Source: Betaproteobacteria bacterium (GTDB lineage Bacteria; Pseudomonadota; Gammaproteobacteria; Burkholderiales; SG8-39). From it: a stretch of 5,390 bases of DNA. The stretch spans positions 1-5,390 of the forward strand of contig JAOUGZ010000221.1 in the NCBI GenBank assembly GCA_029865405.1. Reading direction: 5' to 3'. The notes below the pieces were generated by a model that was not told the origin of the DNA, ran no database searches, and saw only the letters and a program-made list of their open reading frames with translations. Position numbers and translations under genes: made by a program. Below are positions 1-4,672 of this stretch, piece by piece. How positions within the stretch are numbered: position 1 is the stretch's first letter; each line of letters starts with the position of its first letter.

Positions 1-10
1 CCTTTCATTC
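1..10. repeat. 10-bp direct repeat, left copy (CCTTTCATTC)
   Basis: CCTTTCATTC here is identical to 1329-1338 at the other edge of the IS. IS110-family elements usually make no classical target duplication. The left copy may be original target sequence, or the end of a second tandem IS copy lying outside the window. Confidence 0.75.
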
Positions 11-15
11 TATAA

Positions 16-40
16 GGACTTCCCCATTGCTGCAACGGCA
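16..40. repeat. IS subterminal inverted repeat, transposase-3' side
   Basis: This 25-bp stretch matches the reverse complement of 1305-1329 at 19 of 25 positions. An outer block of ten identical bases (GGACTTCCCC) and an inner block of six (ACGGCA) are separated by a nine-base, mostly divergent spacer. The two-block layout suggests two transposase contacts (inference). Confidence 0.87.
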
Positions 41-244
41 AATGGGATGACGAGAGAAGGTCGGACTGCGTCACTATAACCGGCCTGTTTGTGAGCAATT
101 GATGCTCTGGCCCCGATGTAAGCCGCACGCCCGGACCTCACTCGTTAGTCGGCATGGAGATCGCCGGTAAATATGATCAGGTTCTCCGGGCGCCGGTGTG
201 ACCGATTCGTCATCGATGGTTGCAGTCTCAGCAGATGGGTGTAT
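16..244 (-). ncRNA. Putative IS1111 guide RNA (seekRNA/bridge RNA) region in the 3' noncoding tail
   Basis: About 230 bp between the transposase stop codon and the left IS tip carries no convincing gene. In IS1111-group elements this tail encodes the short guide RNA that directs the transposase to its target; IS110 proper keeps it upstream of the transposase. The RNA would be read on the minus strand, co-directional with the transposase. Within it, plus-strand CACTCGTTAG (139-148) matches the target flank CATTCGTTAG (1334-1343) at 9 of 10 bases, and the one mismatch becomes a G:U pair in the RNA-DNA duplex. The 7-mer CGCCGGT recurs at 162-168 and 191-197. The true RNA ends lie somewhere inside this span; its existence is inferred from the family and was not folded here. 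Confidence 0.55.
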
Positions 245-1249
245 TCATGCCGAGCGTAGTGCTTCGTTCTTGGCGAGCAGTGCCCAGGCGATGCGCGCGT
301 TCTTGTTGGCGATCGCGACCAGAGTTCGGTAGTAGCCGCGGCGCGGCCGCAGCTCGAGCGCCCAGCGCGAGACCGGGTCCAGGTGCGCCGCGGCTGTGTG
401 CAGCACCGAGCGCGCACCCAGTACCAGCAGGTGGCGCAGGTACGCATCACCCCGCTTGCTGATGTGCCCGAGGCGGGTCTTTCCTCCGGTGGAGTATTGA
501 CCCGGCACCAGGCCGATCCAGGCGGCGAACTGCCGGCCGTTCTTGAACTCCCGGGCATTGCCCACGGTGGCCACGATGGCCAGCGCCGTGGTCGGCCCGA
601 TGCCGCGGATCTTCATCAGGCGCTGGGCCGGCTCGCACATCTTCGCCTGAGCCTGGATCTCCCGATCATAGGCGTCGATGCGCTCATCCAGTACTCGCAG
701 CTGCTCGAGCAGATCTCCAATCGCACGCCGCGCGAGATCGGGCAGGCTCTCGGCCGCCGCTGCCGCTTGGCGGCGCACGGTGATCGAGCGCAGCGGCAGC
801 ACCACGCCGAACTCGGTGAGCAAGCCCCGCAGCCGGTTGATCGTTGCCGTCCTCTCCACCACGAACCCCTGCCGGACCCGGTGCAGCGTCAGCAGCGCCT
901 GCTGTTCGATCGACTTCACCGGCACGAAGCGCATGCTCGGCCGCGTCACCGCCTCGCAGATCGCCTCGGCATCGTTGCCGTCATTCTTGCCGCTCTTCCT
1001 GTACGGGGCCACGAACTTCGGTGCCATCAGTCGCACCGTGTGGCCGTGCTCCTGGAACCGCCGGCCCCACTCGTGCGCACCGCTGCAGGCCTCCATCCCG
1101 ATCAGACACGGCGATAACCCCGCTACCACCTCCACCAACTGGTCGCGCCGTACCGCGCGACGCAGCACCACGCGGCCCGCACCATCGACGCCGTGCAGCG
1201 AGAACACGCTCTTTGCCAGATCGATTCCCACGGTAGTAATCTTCTCCAT
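245..1249 (-). CDS. IS110-family transposase (IS1111 group), DEDD plus serine type
   Basis: This 334-residue protein catalyses RNA-guided excision and insertion of its own IS. The N-terminal RuvC-like domain (about residues 1-150) shows the acidic tetrad D10 (in VGIDLAKSVF), E53 (in IGMEACSG) and D90/D93 (in KNDGNDAEAI). A helical, probably coiled-coil linker spans about 170-205. The C-terminal Transposase_20 domain follows (about 208-295), with RGIGPTTA and GQYSTGGK; S253 in the latter is the expected catalytic serine. The length is normal for the family. The ATG at 1249 is chosen because a strong GGAGGGG Shine-Dalgarno lies 5 bases upstream; an in-frame ATG at 1285 would add 12 residues lying over that site and unlike the family N-terminus. 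The frame is intact, so it is probably functional. The gene runs opposite to the cassette genes. Confidence 0.96.
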   Translation of the reverse strand: MEKITTVGIDLAKSVFSLHGVDGAGRVVLRRAVRRDQLVEVVAGLSPCLIGMEACSGAHEWGRRFQEHGHTVRLMAPKFVAPYRKSGKNDGNDAEAICEAVTRPSMRFVPVKSIEQQALLTLHRVRQGFVVERTATINRLRGLLTEFGVVLPLRSITVRRQAAAAAESLPDLARRAIGDLLEQLRVLDERIDAYDREIQAQAKMCEPAQRLMKIRGIGPTTALAIVATVGNAREFKNGRQFAAWIGLVPGQYSTGGKTRLGHISKRGDAYLRHLLVLGARSVLHTAAAHLDPVSRWALELRPRRGYYRTLVAIANKNARIAWALLAKNEALRSA

Positions 1250-1254
1250 GACTT

Positions 1255-1261
1255 CCCCTCC
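1255..1261 (-). promoter_or_regulatory. Ribosome binding site that fixes the transposase start
   Basis: Read on the minus strand, GGAGGGG ends 5 bases before the ATG at 1249-1247. It lies inside the longer reading frame from 1285, so it argues for the internal start. Confidence 0.8.
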
Positions 1262-1304
1262 GGTTATCAGATTGAAACTCGACATCTCAATCTTGGCACC
1301 TCGA

Positions 1305-1329
1305 TGCCGTCACCGGCACGGGGAAGTCC
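1305..1329. repeat. IS subterminal inverted repeat, transposase-5' side
   Basis: This is the partner of 16-40 in inverted orientation, with GGGGAAGTCC (1320-1329) as the outer perfect block and TGCCGT (1305-1310) as the inner one. It lies about 55 bp upstream of the transposase start codon. Confidence 0.87.
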
Positions 1330-1338
1330 CTTTCATTC
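1329..1338. repeat. 10-bp direct repeat, right copy (CCTTTCATTC)
   Basis: Identical to 1-10. It overlaps the outer two bases of the right inverted repeat and ends one base before the GTTAGAT integron core site, so it covers the presumed IS/attC junction. Confidence 0.75.
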
Positions 1339-1345
1339 GTTAGAT
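1339..1345 (+). other. Integron core site R' (GTTAGAT), 3' end of an IS-disrupted attC
   Basis: The sequence fits the GTTRRRY core consensus and is where the integron integrase would cut (G/TTAGAT). It continues into GTTAGATTGCATG (1339-1351), which is perfectly inverted at 1621-1633. That pairing is what a cassette shows between its own first bases and the 5' end of its own attC. The rest of the attC upstream is replaced by the IS, so only the R' box of the preceding cassette's site survives in the window. Confidence 0.8.
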
Positions 1346-1710
1346 TGCATGTCCAAAGGTCCGCGCAATGCTTGAGGCGGCAATTGAGAGTCTTCTCGCG
1401 GGCAACCTCAATAGCATCGGCTTGGTCCTCGGGTTTGTTGGGGTGCTGCTGGTCTTCTTCTGCGGCCTCCCTCCGATGGAGATCTTGAACGACGGCGCCT
1501 ACGTTGAGACCATGGTGACGCCAAAGATGAAAATCTTCATTCGTCTCTCGCGGCTCGGCCTCGCCCTGATCGCTGCGGGCTTCGTGTGTCAGTTCTTGGC
1601 AGTTCGTCCAGGGTGAGGCGCATGCAATCTAACCCCCCGGTCAACGCGGACGCGCGCGGACGTGCCGCCATCTGCGCGCGCAGCGTCGCGCGCGCCGGTT
1701 ACCGGGCACG
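1340..1710 (+). mobile_element. Integron gene cassette (one gene plus attC)
   Basis: Both boundaries are seen as core sites cut between G and TT (1339/1340 and 1710/1711). The ~371-bp unit contains one short gene filling most of the space, then an attC beginning 11 bases after its stop codon. This is the compact layout of mobile cassettes, without a promoter of its own. A perfect 13-bp inverted repeat links its first bases with the start of its attC. The upstream attC has been interrupted by the IS, so excision of this cassette from its left side is probably impaired. Confidence 0.85.
1368..1616 (+). CDS. Small cassette-encoded membrane protein of unknown function
   Basis: This 82-residue protein has two predicted membrane helices: about residues 16-34 (a glycine/leucine/valine-rich run ending in FFCGLPP) and about 58-78 near the C-terminus. 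A polar loop with several charged residues lies between them. Small two-helix proteins with a GLPP-type turn after the first helix recur among integron cassettes and in genomes, but I cannot assign a function. The start ATG is preceded by AAAGG (1355-1359) at 8 bases. Expression probably depends on an upstream promoter, which the IS now separates from the gene; any outward promoter in the IS would matter here. The gene lies wholly inside the cassette, which supports it being real despite its size. Confidence 0.78.
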   Translation: MLEAAIESLLAGNLNSIGLVLGFVGVLLVFFCGLPPMEILNDGAYVETMVTPKMKIFIRLSRLGLALIAAGFVCQFLAVRPG

Positions 1711-1716
1711 TTAGGC
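1627..1716 (+). other. attC: attC cassette recombination site, 90 bp, well formed
   Basis: The R'' box ATCTAAC (1627-1633) and R' box GTTAGGC (1710-1716) fit RYYYAAC and GTTRRRY. Between them, 1639-1662 pairs with 1684-1703: every base of the 20-base right arm is paired, while the left arm carries four unpaired bases (C1642, G1646, A1650, G1659). One-sided extrahelical bases are how the integron integrase recognises the folded bottom strand. CCCCC (1634-1638) and GGGCAC (1704-1709) form the unpaired central spacer. The apical part (1663-1683) contains a perfect 12-bp palindrome, CTGCGCGCGCAG (1672-1683). The length lies within the usual attC range. The hairpin may also attenuate transcription into the next gene. 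Confidence 0.92.
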
Positions 1717-1756
1717 GGCCAGGGAATGGCTTCGGATACTGAAGCAACGTAATTCG

Positions 1757-2740
1757 ATGCCGGACACGATGCAGGCCTATGTGATAAGCGAGCCCGGAGG
1801 TCCGGAAAGGCTGGAGCTCAAGGAAATTCTGCGCCCGTCGCCACGGGACGGATGGGTCCTGATTAGAAACCGAGCCTTCGGACTCAACCGTTCAGAATGG
1901 TTCACGCGGCGCGGGGAATCGCCTTCGGTACAGTTCCCGCGCGTGCTTGGCATCGAATGTGCCGGTGAAGTCGTCGCCGCGCCCGGTTCTAACTTGCCGG
2001 TTGGGCAGCGCGTCGTTGCGATGATGGGAGGAATGGGGCGGCAGTTTGACGGGTCTTACGCTGAATACGTGCTGGTGCCGCAGAAGAATGTATTTCCGGT
2101 GCAGACACAATTGGAGTGGAAGCGCCTCGCAGCTCTGCCCGAGATGCTTCAGACTGTTCACGGTTCACTCCACGTAGGACTGGAAATCGAGCGGGCGAAC
2201 AACATTCTTGTGCGAGGCGCGACTTCGTCCATCGGCTTTACGGCCATCTCGCTGGCCCGCTCGGCAGGCCTCGAAGTCACCGCCACCACGCGAAACCCGG
2301 CCAGGACCGGCGAGCTCAATGCCGCTGGCGCCACCCATGTCATCGTCGACGACGGAGTGATAGCAGACAAGGCCCGCGCCATCTACCCGGATGGTTATGA
2401 CCGAGTCCTGGAGCTCATCGGCACTACAACCTTGCTCGATTCTCTGCAGGCGGCGCGCCGGGGCGGCATCGTCTGTATGACGGGTATCCTCGGCGGAAGC
2501 TGGGTCCTGCAGGATTTCCACCCCATGGGCGACGTTCCGACAGGCGTGAAACTGACCTCATACAGCGGCGAGGCATCCGATATCACGTGCGCGCAGCTTC
2601 AACGGTACGTGTCTCTTGTAGAGTCCGACGAGCTCATCCTCAAGCTTGGACCGAGCTTCCATTTTGGGAAACTTCGTGAAGCCCACGCCATGATGGACGA
2701 GAACAGAGCGAACGGAAAGATTGTGATCGAAGTGGACTGA
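1757..2740 (+). CDS. Zinc-free MDR-superfamily oxidoreductase (quinone oxidoreductase-like)
   Basis: This 327-residue protein is of full family length. The N-terminal GroES-like domain (about 1-120) carries FGLNRSEWFTRRG, with Asn44 near where zinc enzymes place the catalytic Cys, then PRVLGIECAGEV (61-72) and GSYAEYVLVP (99-108). The Rossmann NAD(P)-binding domain (about 125-260) has the glycine motif GATSSIG (154-160), a variant of AxxGxxG. The C-terminus shows the usual FHFGKLREAH...GKIVIEV ending. No structural zinc cysteine cluster is present, so it should be a cytoplasmic NAD(P)H-dependent reductase of quinones or other activated carbonyl compounds; the substrate is unknown. The start may be M1 or M5 (ATG at 1769), and no strong ribosome site is seen. 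It begins 41 bases after an integron core site, so it is probably cassette-borne, but no attC follows its stop codon. Confidence 0.92.
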   Translation: MPDTMQAYVISEPGGPERLELKEILRPSPRDGWVLIRNRAFGLNRSEWFTRRGESPSVQFPRVLGIECAGEVVAAPGSNLPVGQRVVAMMGGMGRQFDGSYAEYVLVPQKNVFPVQTQLEWKRLAALPEMLQTVHGSLHVGLEIERANNILVRGATSSIGFTAISLARSAGLEVTATTRNPARTGELNAAGATHVIVDDGVIADKARAIYPDGYDRVLELIGTTTLLDSLQAARRGGIVCMTGILGGSWVLQDFHPMGDVPTGVKLTSYSGEASDITCAQLQRYVSLVESDELILKLGPSFHFGKLREAHAMMDENRANGKIVIEVD

Positions 2741-2775
2741 CCGCTCAGGCTTTCGTTCAGCCCGGTACGTAGACC

Positions 2776-3174
2776 ATGCCTACTCGTCGCCAGTGCCTGA
2801 TCATGCTGTCGTTGCTTCTGCCATCATTGGCTGGTGCGTCACCGTCGCTGCAGCAGGCCATGCAGCGGGCACGCGCGCTACGCGACGAAGCGGTACGCTC
2901 CGGTGACCAAGCCTATGGCGCGGTGGTGTTACGCGGCGCCCACATCGTCGGCGAAGCGCCGAGCCGGGTGGTGACCGCGGGAGATCCCACCGCACACGCC
3001 GAGATGGAGGCGATCCGTGACGCGGCACGACGCCTGCGCAGCCGGGACCTCTCTGGCTGCGTGCTGGTGTCCACCTCGCGCCCGTGCCGCATGTGTGAGG
3101 CCGCCGCAGGCTGGGCGCGGATCGAGCGCATGGTGCATGGCGATGCACTCACGGACGCCGGGCCACCGTCATGA
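2776..3174 (+). CDS. Secreted cytidine/nucleoside-deaminase-fold protein
   Basis: This 132-residue protein has the zinc motifs of the cytidine deaminase superfamily: HAE (H74, E76) in PTAHAEMEAIRDAA, and PCRMC (C104, C107). H74, C104 and C107 would bind zinc and E76 would shuttle the proton in hydrolytic deamination of a base or nucleoside. Unusually, residues 1-21 look like a signal peptide: RR at 4-5, a hydrophobic core, and an AGA cleavage site before S22. This implies a periplasmic location, possibly by the Tat route, although the RRQCLIM motif is only a loose Tat match. The chain is shorter than typical deaminases and stops soon after the last core helix, so activity is not certain. Its stop overlaps the next start by 4 bases (ATGA), giving translational coupling with the ankyrin gene. 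Substrate unknown. Confidence 0.82.
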   Translation: MPTRRQCLIMLSLLLPSLAGASPSLQQAMQRARALRDEAVRSGDQAYGAVVLRGAHIVGEAPSRVVTAGDPTAHAEMEAIRDAARRLRSRDLSGCVLVSTSRPCRMCEAAAGWARIERMVHGDALTDAGPPS

Positions 3175-3824
3175 AACGCCGCCATTGGCTTACCTTGGCG
3201 ATACTGCTGCCGTTGCTCGCGGCTGCTTCGCCTGACGCACTGATCAACGCCGCTGAAAGCGGAGACGTCGCAGTGCTGCGAGGCCTGCTCGATGCCGGAT
3301 CGCATGTCAACGCCCGAGATGCACGTGGCCGCAATGCGGTGCTCGCGGCCACTCAGGGCGGTCATGTCGAGGCCGCACGGTTGCTCATCGCACGCGGCGC
3401 CGACGTCAACGCGCAGGATGAAATCCACGACAGCGCGTTTCTGCTCGCAGGGGCAAGAGGCCATACCGAGATCGTGCGCCTAGCGCTTGCGGCTGGCGCG
3501 GATCTCAAGAGTACCAATCGCTATGGTGGCACCGCGTTGATCCCGGCCTGCCACTATGGTCATGTGGAGACGGTGCGCGTGCTGCTCGGCTCCGGAATCG
3601 ACGTCAACCACATCAACCGCCTGGGCTGGACGGCGCTGCTTGAGGCGGTAATCCTAGGAGACGGAGGCCCGCGACACACGGAAATCGTTCGACTGTTGAT
3701 TGCGCATCGCGCAGATGTCAACTTTGCGGACAGACAGGGCATCACTCCGCTCGCACATGCTGAGCAGCGTGGACAAAGAAGAATCGGCGAGTTGCTGCGA
3801 GCGGCGGGAGGACGCGTGCAGTGA
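3171..3824 (+). CDS. Secreted ankyrin-repeat protein
   Basis: This 217-residue protein starts with a clear signal peptide (MKRRHW, then a hydrophobic stretch, cleavage near AAA at 17-19). The rest is ankyrin repeats: a capping repeat at about 21-50, full repeats at about 51-83, 84-116, 117-149 and 150-187, and a C-terminal capping repeat at 188-217. Typical signatures are visible, such as GHVEAARLLIARGADVN and GHVETVRVLLGSGIDVN. The fifth repeat has about five extra residues (GDGGP) in its helix-loop region. Ankyrin repeats bind other proteins, and here the likely place is the periplasm. The 4-base overlap with the deaminase gene suggests the two products work together, for example as partners or as enzyme and inhibitor (inference). 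The leader resembles that of the deaminase (LLP-L-A-ASP). Confidence 0.93.
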   Translation: MKRRHWLTLAILLPLLAAASPDALINAAESGDVAVLRGLLDAGSHVNARDARGRNAVLAATQGGHVEAARLLIARGADVNAQDEIHDSAFLLAGARGHTEIVRLALAAGADLKSTNRYGGTALIPACHYGHVETVRVLLGSGIDVNHINRLGWTALLEAVILGDGGPRHTEIVRLLIAHRADVNFADRQGITPLAHAEQRGQRRIGELLRAAGGRVQ

Positions 3825-3828
3825 TCAC

Positions 3829-3856
3829 GGCTAACCCGGCGCTCAACGCGGATGCG
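3829..3856 (+). other. attC: Truncated or decayed attC site, left half only
   Basis: From CTAAC (3831-3835) onward, 22 of 26 bases match the left arm of the complete attC (1629-1654), including the ten-base TCAACGCGGA. The R'' box here is GGCTAAC, one base off RYYYAAC. No complementary right arm or GTTRRRY core follows in the next 60 bases; the nearest candidate, GTTGACA at 3874, does not fit. I read it as the broken last attC of the array, starting 5 bases after the ankyrin stop codon. Confidence 0.68.
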
Positions 3857-3911
3857 AAGCTTCCCCCGAATTAGTTGACACTCCGACCTAACGACCGGAG
3901 CACCGGCACTA

Positions 3912-4284
3912 GTGAAGGCCATCCACCGCCCGCATACCCTGATAGAGTTCGCCATGGTGCGAAGCCTCCTGGCGGCACACGACATCCCGTACTACGTGCA
4001 CAACGCGGGCTACGCCAAGCCTGTACCCGGGCATGCAGATCGACCTGCTGAACGTCCCGACCGTCATGGTTCCCCAACCTCTGGTGGAGTCTGCAAGAGA
4101 GCTGCTCGAGGTTTACCTGACCGACATCCGGCAGCACCAGCATCCCTCGCCCGAGGTGTCCTGGCGGGATTTCTTCCGCATGCTCGCGGAAGCGATCATC
4201 TGCGCCTGGTTCGTTCCCCGCATCGGGCGAGGTCGTACCGCGTCGGACGAACCGGACGGCGCGGAGGAGCGGAGTGAGACCTGA
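3912..4284 (+). pseudogene. DUF2007-like protein gene with a single-base frameshift
   Basis: Starting at GTG 3912, the frame encodes MKAIHRPHTLIEFAMVRSLL...VHNAGYA, which resembles the N-terminus of DUF2007 (putative signal-transducing) proteins. Frame is lost at 4017/4018: deleting one A from GCCAAGCCTG restores GYASLYPGMQIDLLNVPTVMVP and the family's C-terminal helix (ESARELLEVYL). A Trp/Phe-rich tail (about SWRDFFRMLAEAIICAWFV) follows, ending at 4284. The repaired product would be 123 residues. As written, the first frame continues out of register to a stop at 4275-4277 and gives an arginine/proline-rich tail unlike any domain. A GGAG lies 11 bases before the GTG, a somewhat long spacing. 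It may be a true pseudogene or a sequencing error; the intact operon downstream makes an error or a recent mutation likely. Function of the family is unknown. Confidence 0.75.
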
Positions 4285-4672
4285 CGTCGAGCGCGCGGCG
4301 ATATCCGGCGACGTCCTCGCCTTGGAATCCCTGCTGCAAGGTGGCGCCGACGTCGACGCCCGGGACCGCTACGGCCAGAGCGCACTCATGCTGGCCGCCC
4401 ATCACGGACACCTCGTGGCGGTAGAAGCGCTGCTGCGCCACGGTGCGAATCTGGACGTCACGGCGAAGTTCGGGCTCTCGGCCCTGATGCTCGCGATCGT
4501 CGCTGGTCACGAAGCCGTGGCCAGTGCCCTCGTGCGCGCCGGCGCGGATCTGGAGCTGCGCGGCAGCGGTGCGCCGGGATTCCTGAACAAGACAGCGTAC
4601 GAACTGGCCGAGGAGCGCCGCATGACGTCGCTGTGTGCAGACATCACGAAAGCAAAGGAGTCCCGCTCATGA
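4274..4672 (+). CDS. Small cytoplasmic ankyrin-repeat protein
   Basis: This 132-residue protein consists of ankyrin repeats: capping at 2-31, full repeats at 32-64 (RYGQSALMLAAHHGHLVAVEALLRHGANLD) and 65-97, and a partial, looser last repeat (98-127) with an inserted GSGAPGFLNK segment before TAYELAEERR. There is no signal peptide or membrane helix, so it should act in the cytoplasm as a protein-binding module, unlike the secreted ankyrin protein upstream. The GTG start at 4274 follows a purine-rich GGAGGAGCGGA at close spacing. It overlaps the end of the repaired DUF2007-like frame by 11 bases and the next gene by 4 bases (ATGA), so it is the middle gene of a tightly coupled operon. Its binding partner is unknown; the two neighbours are the obvious candidates. 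Confidence 0.9.
   Translation: MRPDVERAAISGDVLALESLLQGGADVDARDRYGQSALMLAAHHGHLVAVEALLRHGANLDVTAKFGLSALMLAIVAGHEAVASALVRAGADLELRGSGAPGFLNKTAYELAEERRMTSLCADITKAKESRS
4654..4660 (+). promoter_or_regulatory. Ribosome binding site fixing the start of the downstream membrane protein
   Basis: AAAGGAG, inside the end of the ankyrin gene, lies 8 bases before ATG 4669. It argues for that start rather than the in-frame GTG at 4633, which would add 12 polar residues that overlap this site. Confidence 0.72.

Larger units (their letters stand above)
11..1336 (-). mobile_element. IS110-family (IS1111 group) insertion sequence, apparently complete
   Basis: The element is defined by an intact DEDD transposase on the minus strand, subterminal inverted repeats at both ends, and a long noncoding tail (16-244) downstream of the transposase. 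Subterminal repeats and a long 3' noncoding tail are features of the IS1111 group rather than of IS110 proper. The tips are uncertain by several bases. From memory, IS1111 relatives carry about 7 bp outside the repeat on the transposase-5' side and 3 bp on the other, which would give about 13-1336. The right tip lies immediately beside an integron core site (GTTAGAT at 1339), as expected of IS1111-attC elements, which insert into cassette attC sites. No internal stop codon or frameshift is seen, so the copy may be active. Element identity is firm; exact ends are inferred. Confidence 0.88.

Noticed and set aside
144..150. GTTAGTC in the IS tail as an independent integron core site
   Set aside because: It fails the consensus at the sixth base, has no attC stem nearby, and is better explained as part of the guide-like stretch.
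145..558. Minus-strand frames 145-558 and 447-638 overlapping the transposase end
   Set aside because: They are out of frame with the intact transposase and low in complexity; nothing suggests a programmed frameshift in this IS family.
383..1117. Long plus-strand frames across the transposase (383-1117, 678-1343, 844-1236)
   Set aside because: They lie opposite a clear transposase, are arginine/alanine/proline/serine-rich, and show no domain; they are GC-rich antisense shadows.
1250..1285. Longer transposase start at 1285
   Set aside because: The extra 12 residues cover the strong ribosome site and do not resemble the family N-terminus, which begins just before VGIDLAK.
1263..1290. Promoter-like TTGAGA (1290-1285), 16-bp spacer, GATAAC (1268-1263) upstream of the transposase on the minus strand
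   Set aside because: The start site would fall near 1256, inside the GGAGGGG ribosome binding site, so the transcript would lose it. Not listed as a feature.
2741..2775. Possible decayed attC right end after the oxidoreductase (TTTCGTTCAGCC)
   Set aside because: GTTCAGC does not fit GTTRRRY, there is no R'' box or stem partner, and the gap is only 35 bases.
2801..3464. Minus-strand frames opposite the deaminase and ankyrin genes
   Set aside because: They are antisense to genes with clear motifs and conserved repeats; no domain or ribosome site supports them.
3874..3880. GTTGACA as the R' core of the second attC
   Set aside because: It breaks the GTTRRRY consensus and no arm complementary to 3841-3856 precedes it.
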